From: Scleromitrula shiraiana
Taxonomy: Eukaryota; Ascomycota; Leotiomycetes; Helotiales; Sclerotiniaceae
Assembly: GCA_028455995.1 (NCBI GenBank)
Contig: JABELC010000004.1
Coordinates: 2,108,001-2,172,000 of the forward strand
DNA: 64,000 nt
Reading direction: 5' to 3'
A program made the position numbers and the translations under genes. The notes below the pieces were generated by a model, which was not told the DNA's origin, did no database searches, and worked only from the letters and a program-made list of their open reading frames with translations. Shown in pieces: positions 23,568 through 36,136 of the stretch. Position 1 is the first letter of the stretch, and each line of letters opens with the position of its first letter.

Positions 23568-23587
23568 GGGGGGGGGGGGGGGGGGGG
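23568..23587 (+). repeat. Poly-G run of 20
   Basis: Uninterrupted run of 20 G in same orientation as the run at 23,231. Confidence 0.8.
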
Positions 23588-25002
23588 TGAAAAATCTACT
23601 TCAGATTTTTCAACCTCGTAAAAGGTGGTCAATGAAAAGAGAGTGCACAAACTTATTATTCGACTTATGGTTACAGAAAATCCATTCCCCGCAACAAATC
23701 ATCCATCATGGTATGCAGACGGTACCAATCCCGAGACCAGAAGCACGATATTGGGGGAAAGAAATCTCCCCTCAGAATATAAACGACGCTCTGGCCCTCC
23801 TCCGCATTTCCACTCCATCTCGCATGTACCTCATGAGTCAGTCGTAAGGCTCTCTTTCTGAAACGTTTACTGTTTGTGTTTTACTATATTTTTAAGCTTA
23901 ACATATATTCGAATCATTGATCCATCTAATATATTCCCGTTCAGTCGGTCGATTGGTCGGTCGGCTCACTCGTCTGAAGTTTCCATTATTCTAATATCCA
24001 TGGATGACAGTGACAGACTGATCAAATATACCAGATACATTGATGCATCCATCATCCATGGAAGTGGAGGTACAAAGTACAAGTACGAGTACAAGTACAG
24101 TAAACCAAACTCCACTTTTTCGGGATAATAACGTTGATCCTCATTTACATATATACCGTATACGAAAGATTTTTTAAAATTTGATGATTGCTGACTTGTT
24201 CTTTTTCACTTATGTCATTGATGAATTGATGAATTGATTGATGGATCGATGGATCGATGGATCAATGATGAGATGTGATGCTAAAAATATCTTGTGGATA
24301 GATAGATTGATCGAGCCTCGAGCTGTACAAGAATTGGGTGGGTATGTACAAGTACTGTATAACCGTTCTGTTCTTTTATGCATATACCTAGGCATGCATC
24401 ATTATCAACATTTTGGTTCACGGGTTTTAAGTGGACTAATAAGTTATAAGTTATAAGTTATAATAAGTCTCTCGGAGGGATGAGATGAAATGGGATAGTG
24501 CTATTGCTGTGAGGATTAATTATTAATTTCTTCAGGGCGAAAAAACGAAGCCGGTTGAATTCGAGGCCCGGCCATTGGTTTGTTTGACTTGTTGGTCTAG
24601 ATACGAAATTTATTGGAATAATTAAATAATATATATGCTTTCATAATATGCTTTCATAATTCATAATAAAAGAAAGAATCGATATTTGATAATTATTATT
24701 CGCTCACATCATGGTGGAATGAATAAATGAATAAATGAATGAAATGAATGAATGAATGCTCAACTTCAACAATCAATATTGAATTTCGGGATGGATGTTA
24801 TGCATACGACAGACAAAAATGTGGAAATGTCTTCATTTTAAATCTAGCAACATGTTCTAATTTGTATGGTTAAATCCTCATCCCCATGGCTATCCCCATG
24901 GCTAAGGTTGCTTTTAGGTGGGTTACAGTTACAGGGAGGTATCCATGGGGATTATGTATGTGTCTGTGGTCTGGTAAGACTTACCTTTTTTATTTTTTTT
25001 TA

Positions 25003-25033
<31 letters not shown>

Positions 25034-25489
25034 TTCTTTTCTTTTCTTTTCTTCGACCCTCCAACCCCCCCCCCCCCTTCTAATGATAATTTCTTAGGGG
25101 TTTCATTGGTAGATTCATCTGGTGTTGTTACTCCACTACTTATGATGGTCCAATGGGATTTGGATATGAATGTTTAATTTATTTTGTTTGTTTTTGAACC
25201 GTTTTTGTTTACTTTGAAGAGTGAATAGTGAATAGTAAAGAGTAAAAAGTAAAAGGTAAAAAGTTACCTACCTAATAAAGTAGTTATGAGGTTATTCACA
25301 TGTGATACTATAAATTACTCCTAACTTCTTTCTAACTCCTTCCTAAAATCTTCTAGTTGGTAACTTAAAAACGATATTCTTAATATTCGATGGCTGCTAG
25401 AATAAGTAGTTCGTCCGCAATTTATACGAATTGAATGGTTTATATTGGGTGTATTGAATGTGCTTTGTTGTTTGTTCATCCCGCATCTA

Positions 25490-26058
25490 CATCCACATTC
25501 ATATTCATATCCACATTCATATCCATATCCATATTCATATCCATATCCATATCCACCTAGACAATTATCTAAATTAATTTCTTTCTAAGAAAAGAAAGGT
25601 CTCTCTTTTTTTCCCCCTTCACGCACACTTTACTTACTTTCACTTCACTTCGCTTTGCTTTGCTTTACTTTACTTCCCCTTCACAATTCACACTTCACAA
25701 TTCACACTTTGATACCTTCGTTTAAACATTTCATTCCCTCTTTCTTTTTCTTCTTACTTACTTACACTCGTTTCTTCAACCTTATCTTTTCAATCTTTTT
25801 TCATCTCAACTTGAGTGTTGTCTGAGAAAGAAGAAAGGAGAAAGGAGAAAGGAGAAAAAGAGAGAAACGTTTATATGTATACATACACATACACATACAC
25901 AAAACATTAAATAATAAAGGGAAATATCAAGTCAAGACATTACGATACATCACATCACATCACATCATATTACAACGATCTTTACGAATATCATCAATCA
26001 CTCGCTCCTTCCTTCCTTTCTTCCTTCCTTCCTTTCTTCCTTCCTTCCTTCCTTTGAG

Positions 26059-26091
<33 letters not shown>

Positions 26092-26100
26092 TACACGTTC
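25490..26100. repeat. Microsatellite and pyrimidine-rich tract upstream of the 26,640 gene
   Basis: Contains an ATATCC-type repeat (about 25,495-25,555), CT-rich DNA (25,590-25,810), TTCC repeats (25,990-26,054) and ACATAC repeats (26,058-26,096). Long CT tracts are common in promoters and 5' UTRs of fungal genes, so this is probably the promoter and leader of the gene that starts at 26,640. Confidence 0.6.
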
Positions 26101-26639
26101 TTTTATTCAATAACCCCTTTAAAATTCAAAAGGTTTAATCAACTTCACTCTTTTTAGTTGATTTTACTGTCCGTTCTTTCCGAAAGAGATTCGATTAGAC
26201 CAAAAGGAAAAAGAAGAAGCAGAAATAAGTAAAGATTTAAAGGAAATCCCCAGATTATCTGATCAACGGATTCATTTTTGTTGATCTTGTATTGTACTTC
26301 TTGTTATTGATGTAAGTTTTATACTCCCTCGTCTTTTTATTCATGTAAACAAATCAAATAATATTCGGTCGGGTCCAATTCAAATTATTCATTCGATGAA
26401 GCAATATACTTATAACTTCATCACAATATATACATTCCTTCAGAAGTTCAAATGCATCATCAGAAAGTAAACAAGATGGCTAATATTAACTTCCCTATAG
26501 TTACTTCACTAAATTCAATATCCACCTCATCCTACTTATTGTGTATGTCGCCGATATTCAATCATTACCAAACGAACGATTACCAGAAGAAACTACAATA
26601 ATAATCTTCCTTACATTCATTTCTAAATAATCCTTCGCA

Positions 26640-27215
26640 ATGGATTCGATATCAACTCTCGTTAACAGAAGATCATCTATTCTAAACGTCCGTGACGTCT
26701 CTTCACATGAAACCACCACCATGTCAACTTCAATGATCGACTTAATCATTGCCCTAATGGTGCTCATATTCCTCGCAATCCTCTTAACTGGTTCACTCTA
26801 CATCGTGCGCAAGATTCGCCGAAACAGAGCTGTCGCCCGTCAACAATTACCCTTACATAATGAACCTCAAAGATCATCCAATCATCGCCGATTAACTGTT
26901 ACGGCAATACCTTATGGCGGCCGCGGTTCCACCATTCATGTCTATGATGAGAAGTCATCCATGATCGATTCCCCAACCTCTCCCGACAACGTTCCTGAAA
27001 TTCGCATCACCTTCCCGGATGAACATGATGAATCCACAGGGCATAAGAAAAGCGGTCGTGTAGTTGTCGTCCGAGTCGGAGAAACTGGTGTCGGTCTCGA
27101 ACCCTTGAAAGATGATCAACTACCTGCATACGAAAAGGAAACTGGACGTACAAGATTTGATTCTATCGATATGGACCGAATCGGTGGTTTGAAAGATAAG
27201 AAGAGTTGGTCATAA
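26640..27215 (+). CDS. Single-pass membrane protein of unknown function
   Basis: Intact single-exon ORF of 191 aa. A short N-terminus is followed by one strong hydrophobic helix at about residues 32-57 (MIDLIIALMVLIFLAILLTG) and then a basic stop-transfer stretch RKIRRNRAVARQ. The rest is a soluble, polar tail of about 130 residues that includes YGGRGSTIHVYDEK, VPEIRITFPDE, GRVVVVRVGETGVGLEPL and the motif LPAYEKE. The order suggests Nout-Cin topology with a cytosolic tail; LPAY resembles a PY-type motif (adaptor or ubiquitin-ligase contact), which is inference. There is no signal peptide cleavage site that I trust. I do not recognise a named family. Coding character is supported by the long open frame, balanced amino acid use and the clear topology, in contrast with the repeat-derived frames around it. 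Confidence 0.75.
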   Translation: MDSISTLVNRRSSILNVRDVSSHETTTMSTSMIDLIIALMVLIFLAILLTGSLYIVRKIRRNRAVARQQLPLHNEPQRSSNHRRLTVTAIPYGGRGSTIHVYDEKSSMIDSPTSPDNVPEIRITFPDEHDESTGHKKSGRVVVVRVGETGVGLEPLKDDQLPAYEKETGRTRFDSIDMDRIGGLKDKKSWS

Positions 27216-28670
27216 AATCTTCATTTATTTTTTCTCCGAAAAAAAAAATCAAACAACAAATTTCTTTTCTTACAGCCATATTCGACAAAATGGAACTTAC
27301 ATACCATACATAAACATCTTGCATATAAAACAACTCTTTTCCACAATCATCATTCTATCGCTACGCCACACGTTGTAAATGACCTCGACCTCAACCTTCT
27401 TCTCCGCAGTTACATATATATACATACATAACAAACCTTTATATTCCTTCAACCGACTCAAATTAATTCCAATGAATTTCCTTAATTCCTCATATTTCAA
27501 AAAATTCAATTCACCAATAATGGATGGCAAAGCGAAGGAATTAATTAATAGGGTATCAGATATTAACATTCATTCGTCTCTCTCAACTCTCGGATCATAT
27601 CAAGTAGAAACGGAAATTCATTTGGAATCAGCTTTTCCTTTTCTTATCTAGTTGTTGAATTTTGAACGGAATAGAATGGCAAGAAAAGAAAGGATTGGAT
27701 TGGAATGGAATGGAATGGACTGGATTGAGAAATGGACCGATTTTATTACTTTTTTTCTCTCTTTCGCTAAAAGGGAGTGGATGTGGATGTGGATGAAGGA
27801 AAGAGAGACGAATATCACTCACTCGCTTGCGATCAATACTCCCTTTTTTGCTACGAAAAGAGAGAAAGGAAAAAAGCGATTCAAGACTCAAGTTTCAAGA
27901 TATAAATCACAAAAAACTGTATAGTTACTTAATGTATTCTACGTAATTTCTTCAAATTTTTTCTTCTTTCACAAATCAACTAAACACATATTATGAGATG
28001 AGATGAGATGAGATAAGGGAGAGCTATCCCTCAGGCTCTATTTTTTTTGCCTTTAAGTATGGATGGCTGGGTTTTTATTTTATTTCTTTTTTTTTTTTTT
28101 TTTTTTTTTCCTTTTCTTCTGTCTCTATGTCTCTCTATATCTCTCTTTCTTTCTTTCTTCAGGTTATTAGTAGTAGTTAATTTACATTATGATGTTATAA
28201 GATGGATATTTTTCTTATTTTTTTTATCATGATTTTTCTTTTTTCTTATTTTCTTATTTTTCTTTTTTCTTATTCCCCCCCCCCTTAACCAGCTAATCAT
28301 TTTCTTTACTTTTACTACTATGATTTTATTGTTGTTTTTGAATAATTTGATTTGGTTTTGGTTTGGTTTGATTTGGTTTGGTTTGGTTTGGTTGTTATGA
28401 GGATTATGAATGAAATTTTTAATGTTTTTTTTTGGTGGATTTTGGTTTTTTGGAGGATTTGAGGTATTGGGGATGGGTGATGGGTGATGGATGGAGATGG
28501 AGATGTAGAGAGAGAGGTATTGATAGGGAATGAATTGGATTAGATTATATTATCTTATTGTTTTATGCTATTGTTTTATATTGATAATTATTGATAATTA
28601 TTGTTTGTTATGTTATGTTATGTTATGTTATGTTATGTTATGTTACGGGATGGTTATGTATGTATGTATG

Positions 28671-28701
<31 letters not shown>

Positions 28702-29470
28702 TGTGAGGTTTTATGGATGGATATGAATGAACATGGATGGATATTATAAAAGTATATATATATTTGTATCAATGAGTTGGATGCGTGGATGGATAGATAT
28801 CTATCTCTATTCATTCATTCATTCACCCACCTCTTTCCCGTTCTCTTTTCCTCACTAGAGAGAGCTATTTATTTATTTATTCATTCATTCATTCAGCAAC
28901 CAATAACCCATTAAATCCCATTTCTCCTCCCCATTTGATTTGGTTTCATCGGTATTCTTTTGATCTCCCTCGGTGGATACTTGGATATTTGGATATTTGG
29001 ATATTTGGATACTTGGATATGGAGGGGTTGGTTTGGAGATGGCATGGGATGGATGGGATGGGATGGGATGGGATGGGAATTTAGATTGGATTAGATTAGA
29101 TTAGATTTTGTTTGTTTGTTTGTTTGTTTGTTTAATTTTTTATAAGTTTTGTGTTGTGTATTGTGTATTGTGTATTGTGTATTGTATATGGAATATATGG
29201 ATGGGGAATATTGGAATCACTGGAGGCAAGGGAAGGGGTATGAAGATATTTGGGCGAGGGGAGGGGGGACATGGTATGGATAGATGATAGATAGATAGAT
29301 AGATAGATATATCTAAACTTGGTATTCAGAGAATAGAACTAGTTTATTGGACTTGGGGGTATTATATGTTTAATGGGAAATGAGAAATGGGAAATGGGAA
29401 ATGAGTGGTGTTGTGATTGTATTGAAGCTGGGGTGGTGATGATTTCGTGGAAAAGAGGAAGAGAAAGAGA
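27216..29470. other. Gene-free stretch dominated by simple repeats
   Basis: Includes (GAGAT)n at about 27,994-28,013, a T25-type tract at 28,088-28,110, (GGTTT)n at about 28,350-28,392, (ATGTT)n at about 28,605-28,645, (GTAT)n at about 28,650-28,700, (GGGAT)n at 29,050-29,078, (TTTG)n at 29,108-29,131, (TGTGTAT)n at about 29,152-29,185 and (AGAT)n at about 29,285-29,310. No supported gene. Confidence 0.6.
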
Positions 29471-29478
29471 GAGAGACG

Positions 29479-30548
29479 TTATCTCATCCTCAGACCCTTC
29501 GATATATTGCCCCATATAAAAATTTTTTGACCAATAATAATCTTTAATTTTTATTTGAGGTGCATCGAAGGGTTTGAGAGTATTTGGTTGCCGTTTTGGT
29601 GTAAATATAAACAAATCGATATATCAACGACTTTTTAAATAATTATAATAAATTAATTAATAATTACAATTTTTTGAAGTTGATTATATGAATTAAAATG
29701 TATTTTTTTATTATTTTTATATATATTATATTATTATAATTTAAAATTTTAATATACAATTATATTGTTAAAAAAAAAAAAGTACATTTTCAAATATAAA
29801 CATTTTCAAATCACTATTAGCATTTACTTTCTTCAAAATTAATAATTATAATTTTTTTAAATAAATCTAATAATATGTTGAAGATCTTTTAATCGATTTA
29901 ATCTTTGTTATATAAAAAATTTTTTTAAAAAAAATTATAGTTGTTGATTTTTAAAAAGATAAATACTAATAATAATTTAAAGAAATATTTTAAACTTAAA
30001 GCATTTTACTTTAAAATTCAACTTCAAATCTAATTCAAATCCAACTCAAATCTAACTTTTTTGATTACTTTTCAAAACAACTACAACATTGCTGATGCAA
30101 TTAAAATATTTGGCTTAAAATAATGATTTGATTAAGTTTAAAATCATTATTAGTATATAAATATTGAAAATGAGGAAGTTAAATAAGTTCAAGTTTAAAA
30201 CAAATTTTGTTTATATAAAATTTTTAAAAATAAAATTTTAAATTAATTATATAATTTAAATATTTAATGTTAATTATATAAATAATAGTAAATAAAAATT
30301 TTTAAATAATATAATTCTTTTTTTAATAAATTATAATTAAAAAGTAAAAGTATAATGTTGAAATACTTTTACCAAACAAAATCGGTTTCTTACCAAAAAA
30401 CGCTCAAAATGCTTCAAACTCTTACGGCATTGAACTTGCTTTGATTAAAAAATGGGTCATTTTCATACTAAAACATTAGTAATTTTTCTATATTATAACA
30501 TTCTAAGTTATTATTCAGTTCAACTCCAAGGGTCTGAGGATGAGATAA
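29479..30548. mobile_element. AT-rich DNA transposon / MITE with 21-bp TIRs and 8-bp TSD
   Basis: The left end 29,479-29,499 (begins TTATCTCATCCTCAG) is the exact reverse complement of the right end 30,528-30,548 (ends CTGAGGATGAGATAA) over 21 bases. Immediately outside, GAGAGACG occurs at both 29,471-29,478 and 30,549-30,556, a perfect 8-base target-site duplication. The 1,070-bp interior is extremely AT-rich and shows no transposase frame. An 8-bp TSD with short TIRs is the pattern of hAT elements; this copy is non-autonomous or destroyed by RIP. Confidence 0.85.
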
Positions 30549-30604
30549 GAGAGACGTATAGTATAATAACTTGAATAATAATAATAATTATTATTATTAT
30601 TTAT

Positions 30605-30645
30605 GGGGGCTAGCCCCCAAACCCCCGTTGCTCGCTACGCTCGAG
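30605..30645. repeat. GC-rich palindromic block in AT-rich DNA
   Basis: A perfect 14-bp palindrome GGGGGCTAGCCCCC (30,605-30,618) is followed by CAAACCCCCGTTGCTCGCTACGCTCGAG-type GC-rich sequence to 30,645. It sits between the transposon and the TTTA array. It looks like a remnant of another repeat family, identity unknown. Confidence 0.5.
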
Positions 30646-30670
30646 ATAGTATTTCAACTTGAAGTTATTT

Positions 30671-31684
<1,014 letters not shown>

Positions 31685-34338
31685 ATGTCGTATGGCGGAG
31701 GATATGGTGGAGGTGGCCGTGGTGGCGGTAACGGGTACGGAAATGGAGATTCCTCGTATGGCAGAGGCAACTCTTACTCCAATGGACATTCTCATGGGTA
31801 TGAAAAAACCTACAAGTCTAGATATTGTTGATAAGTTTTCGCGCTTCGCGTTGCGTTGTGATGGGTTGATTTGAGACTGGGGGCTTGCAGCCTGTGCTAA
31901 GCTACTTTCTCGAATCATCATCATCGCAATGTAGCACCATTACATTCTTTTTGAAATTGTCAGTTGTTTTTATATTGAACACCTCACTAACGTGAATATT
32001 ATAGTGGTTCCAATGGATATGGCGGTGGAGGTGGATATGGCGGTGGCAGAGGTATGATTACATTGAGCAAATTCATTTTTTTAATTTTCATCATCGCTAA
32101 CTTTTATGATAAGGTGGTGGTAACAGCAACGGCAACGTAAATGGCTACTCTGGAGGTGGATACGGAGGTGGTAACGGTGGATATGGCGGTGGAGGTGGAG
32201 ACCGTATGTCTAACCTTGGTGCTGGTCTTCAAAAACAAAGCTGGGGTAAGTTTGATACAACATCTTCCAATCTTCATAATGAAAAATACTAACTTCAGCT
32301 GTAGACCTTAGCGCTATGCCAAAATTCGAAAAATCTTTCTACAAGGAGGATCCAGTCGTCTCTGCCCGATCTGAGGAGGATGTCGCTAAATTCAGAGCTC
32401 AACACAACATTGCCGTTCAAGGTCCAAACATCCCAAAACCTGTTGAAACTTTCGATGAGGCTGGATTCCCTGCTTATGTCATGAGCGAAGTCAAGGCTCA
32501 AGGTTTCCCAGCACCTACACCAATTCAATCTCAGGGTTGGCCTATGGCTCTTTCTGGACGTGACGTCGTCGGTATTGCAGAGACTGGTTCCGGAAAGACC
32601 CTTACATACTGTCTTCCAGCTATTGTTCACATCAACGCACAACCACTTTTGGCACCTGGTGACGGTCCTATCGTCTTGGTTCTTGCCCCAACTCGGGAGT
32701 TGGCTGTACAAATTCAACAAGAAATCACCAAGTTTGGCAAGTCCTCGCGCATCAGAAATACCTGCGTTTATGGAGGTGTTCCTAAGGGAGCTCAAATCCG
32801 TGACCTCGCCAAGGGCGTTGAAGTCTGCATTGCTACTCCAGGTCGTCTCATCGATATGATCGAATCTGGAAAGACCAATCTTCGTCGTGTTACTTATCTC
32901 GTACTTGATGAGGCTGATCGTATGTTGGATATGGGTTTCGAACCACAAATCCGCAAGATTCTCGGACAAATCAGACCCGATAGGCAAACTTGCATGTGGT
33001 CAGCCACCTGGCCAAAAGAAGTCCGAGCTCTTGCCTCTGATTATTTGAATGATTTTATTCAAGTTAACATCGGTTCCCTTGAGCTCTCTGCTAACCACAG
33101 AATTACCCAAATTGTCGAAGTTGTATCAGAATTTGAGAAGCGCGACAAGATGACCAAGCATCTCGAGAAGATTATGGAGGATAAGGATAACAAGATTTTG
33201 ATCTTTACCGGAACTAAGCGCGTTGCGGACGATATTACACGATTCCTCAGACAGGACGGATGGCCTGCGCTTTGTAAGTTATCAATCAATGACTTTGATA
33301 TCCAGACACTGACTTCATGAAAGCTATCCACGGTGACAAACAACAAAACGAGCGTGATTGGGTATTGAATGAGTTTAAGACTGGCAAGAGCCCCATCATG
33401 GTTGCTACCGATGTAGCTTCGCGTGGTATTGGTATGATTAAAATCCCCTCCCCCCTCACAGCAACGCCCAGTCGTCTATTTAATAGTGCTTTACTCTCGA
33501 CGCTCCGGCGCTTCCTAGATTGTGTTATATTGCCCGGGCTCTATCGTGTCTTTTGGTTCTCTAATTTTAGGGTGTCTTGGATCCTTAGTGCAGCGCGACT
33601 GTGCTGCGCTCGTAATTCCAAACTCAACAGTACTATCGCAGGTACCAAAAATGGAATTGGCATTTCTTGATTCGCTCAAGTTGTCTCCAAGACTCCCCTC
33701 CCCAGAGAGCCTGGATGTGTGGATCACCACCCCTGGCATTTTACCGCAATGGACAGTCCATGCCAGTCGCCGAGAGAGTATTGGATGCATATCACCATGC
33801 AGCTTCTTCACTTAGCCGCCCTGGATCGTTGCTATACATAATTTTGCTTCTCATGCTAACCCATCAAAAAAGATGTCCGAAACATTACCCATGTGCTCAA
33901 CTATGACTACCCGAACAATTCGGAGGATTATATCCATCGTATTGGTCGTACAGGTCGTGCTGGTGCAAAGGGAACTGCAATCACTCTCTTTACCACTGAC
34001 AGTAAGTTCTCAAACTTGATTATCATGTTGCAATCACTAACTTTTTTCACTAGATCAAAAGCAGGCTCGTGATCTCGTAAATGTTCTTACTGAAGCTAAG
34101 CAGCACATTGATCCTCGCCTTGTTGAGATGACCAGATTTGGAGGAGGTGGTGGTGGTGGTAGATACGGTGGACGTGGCTACGGTGGTGGCCGTGGACGTG
34201 GAGGTGGAGGTAAGCCATTCAAACCCCTTTAATCCCTTTCCCCTCGTTCCATCATTTGATGGGACTAACCTAAGCTCGCTGTTAGGTGGTTTTACTTCTT
34301 CTAACGCTGCTCCATTAGGTGGTGGCAGACGTTGGTAA
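31685..34338 (+). CDS. DBP2: DEAD-box ATP-dependent RNA helicase DBP2 (p68/DDX5 family)
   Basis: Predicted 570 aa from exons 31685-31797, 32005-32051, 32114-32245, 32299-33273, 33324-33431, 33873-34001, 34054-34209 and 34286-34338; phases agree throughout. Residues 1-90 are a Gly-rich GGYGGG tail. Core motifs follow: GFPAPTPIQ (Q motif), AETGSGKT (I, about 191-198), PTREL (Ia), TPGR (Ib), DEAD (II, about 301-304), SAT (III), IFTGTKR (IV), VATDVASRGID (V) and HRIGRTGRAG (VI). The C-terminus is an RGG box ending GGGRRW. The protein unwinds RNA in nucleus and cytoplasm and acts in ribosome biogenesis, mRNA decay and transcription. Intron 5 (33,432-33,872, 441 nt) is several times longer than the others and splits motif V, the site of the conserved long intron reported for DBP2/p68 genes. 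Confidence 0.97.
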
Positions 34339-36136
34339 GACGTTTCGTTCCTTTTCTCGATTCGATTTTGAAACTACTTCGTACCGACCATGACATCGAT
34401 TCTCGACGAAAACGTAAAATCCCATTCTTGGTCGTTTTGGCGTTTGGCTGTTTTATTTAAGGGGTAGGGGGAGGTAGAACTGCCTTGATGATTCTTCGCA
34501 CATCCTTTCAACAAAAACTCTTCTGTAATTTTTCACCCCTTTTAACGTTTTCCTTCTTTTTTTCCTTTATCCAAAAAAGTGGCTGGCAGTATCACCATGA
34601 AATTTAGACTGAGGGATGAGATGAGATGGGATGGGTGGTGGTTGACGATCATAGAATGCTTCACATCTCCTTGAAGATGAAGGGCCGGCCTTGTATTTAT
34701 TTGATTATTTCCGATACGCTTTATCGACTAGATTGCTCCTTCTTTAACTAGGCTTTATTTTATTTTGATGATGACAGAATGGTCGTTGATAGATATCCCC
34801 AATAGCAAGAATTAAATTAGATATGGGATATCTATCTTTCTATTTTCGTTCTTATGGTGAAATGATGAATTGATTGTTTTTGGTGCTTGACTTTGTGAAT
34901 GATGATTTATGTATGTATCACCGTAATTCTGCATTATACTTTCATGTATAGAAGCGGGAGTTGTGATGTTGATCAAAGAAAAGGTGGATAGAGGAAGGTA
35001 TGATATCCATGATGGTTCTTTGAACAATGAATACATCGATCGAAGGAGTGTATCATAGTTCCAAACCAGCAGTTGATGAGTGCTTCATGAATTCTGGCAT
35101 GCTTTAGTTGTGAGGGGCGTTGTGAATGTTTTAGCATCCTTATATAACGCCCTTAGACCGTTACCTTCTTCTTTTGTATATTTCCAATCAACGACAGAGC
35201 TGGATTGGCTATAATTGATCGAATAAAATGTAAACATTGAAGAGAGTTGACGGACAGGGGCTCTCGACCGGGCCGGGTTTCTATCTTCACACCACTTACA
35301 GTTAACCACACTCGAGTTGTCGTGGAATAATTTTCGAATTGAAACTTTGAATTTAATTTAGCAATCAAAAATCAAACAACCATTATCCCTCAACTCTTCA
35401 TGCTCAATGAACTCTCCACGGGAATGTCGAATGGCTTCTTACAATATAACTTCAGTGAGTTTATTTGTAAGAGGCAGAAGAACAGAGACAACTGTACTCC
35501 TGAACTTCTTATCTTCCAGCCCCCAAACTCATCAAAATTCCTCTTAGCAAAAGGATTGAGAATCTCAGGTTTAGAAAGCCACAACGCAACGTATGATTTC
35601 ATTTTCGTCTCTTTCACTGGTAGTTGATTATTTCCTTTCATATACCCACTCAATTAGGCATATTCCATGCTTTTATAGCTAGGCTGTCTCTGGGTAATTC
35701 TCCTTCTTTTCACACCCCTCTCCTCCCCTCTCTGCCTCTACCCCTAGATCATCTCTAGGAGTCATTGCCTGGCACCATCTCAGAATCTTACACGCTTATA
35801 TATGCACATTGTATGGGTTATTTTCATTTTGGATACGAGAAAATGGCAGTCTTGGTATACTTGCATGATGTGGGTGGGTGGTTATTATCCTGAGGACTGC
35901 TTGGGACGACTGCATGGTGCAAGATCAAGCCTCCCTGAGAAATATTAATCCTTTGCTACTAATGAGTATGACTAATTTTGTGATGGCTCCTTCATGATAT
36001 CGAGTAGTTAAGTCATTAGTTAGAACACTTAGCAGATGGTGCTATATGATTGTTAGTATCACACCCATTTAATTCAACCAGATCGTTTCTAATGAGACAT
36101 TAGATCAATAGATGATTCGTTTATCGGATTTCGACA
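34339..36136. other. Gene-free stretch downstream of DBP2
   Basis: The first few hundred bases are probably the DBP2 3' UTR. No supported coding region, tRNA or repeat array was recognised. An open frame at 35,400-35,627 and its antisense partner lack coding character. Confidence 0.45.

Larger units (their letters stand above)
19056..26639. other. 7.6-kb gene-free stretch with low-complexity DNA
   Basis: Upstream of the divergently placed PUF gene and the membrane-protein gene at 26,640. I see no supported coding region. Contents include the minisatellites, poly-G and pyrimidine tracts listed separately, plus (TATC)n at 21,225-21,253, (GAAT)n at about 24,715-24,757 and a TTTTC tract at about 25,000-25,055. 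An open frame at 22,481-22,897 (138 codons) has no recognisable motif and is probably chance. Confidence 0.5.

Noticed and set aside
33515..33815. Open frames on both strands inside the long DBP2 intron
   Set aside because: They lie wholly within an intron whose borders are fixed by motif V on both sides; no recognisable protein. I looked for C/D snoRNA boxes (RTGATGA, CTGA) and found no convincing pair.
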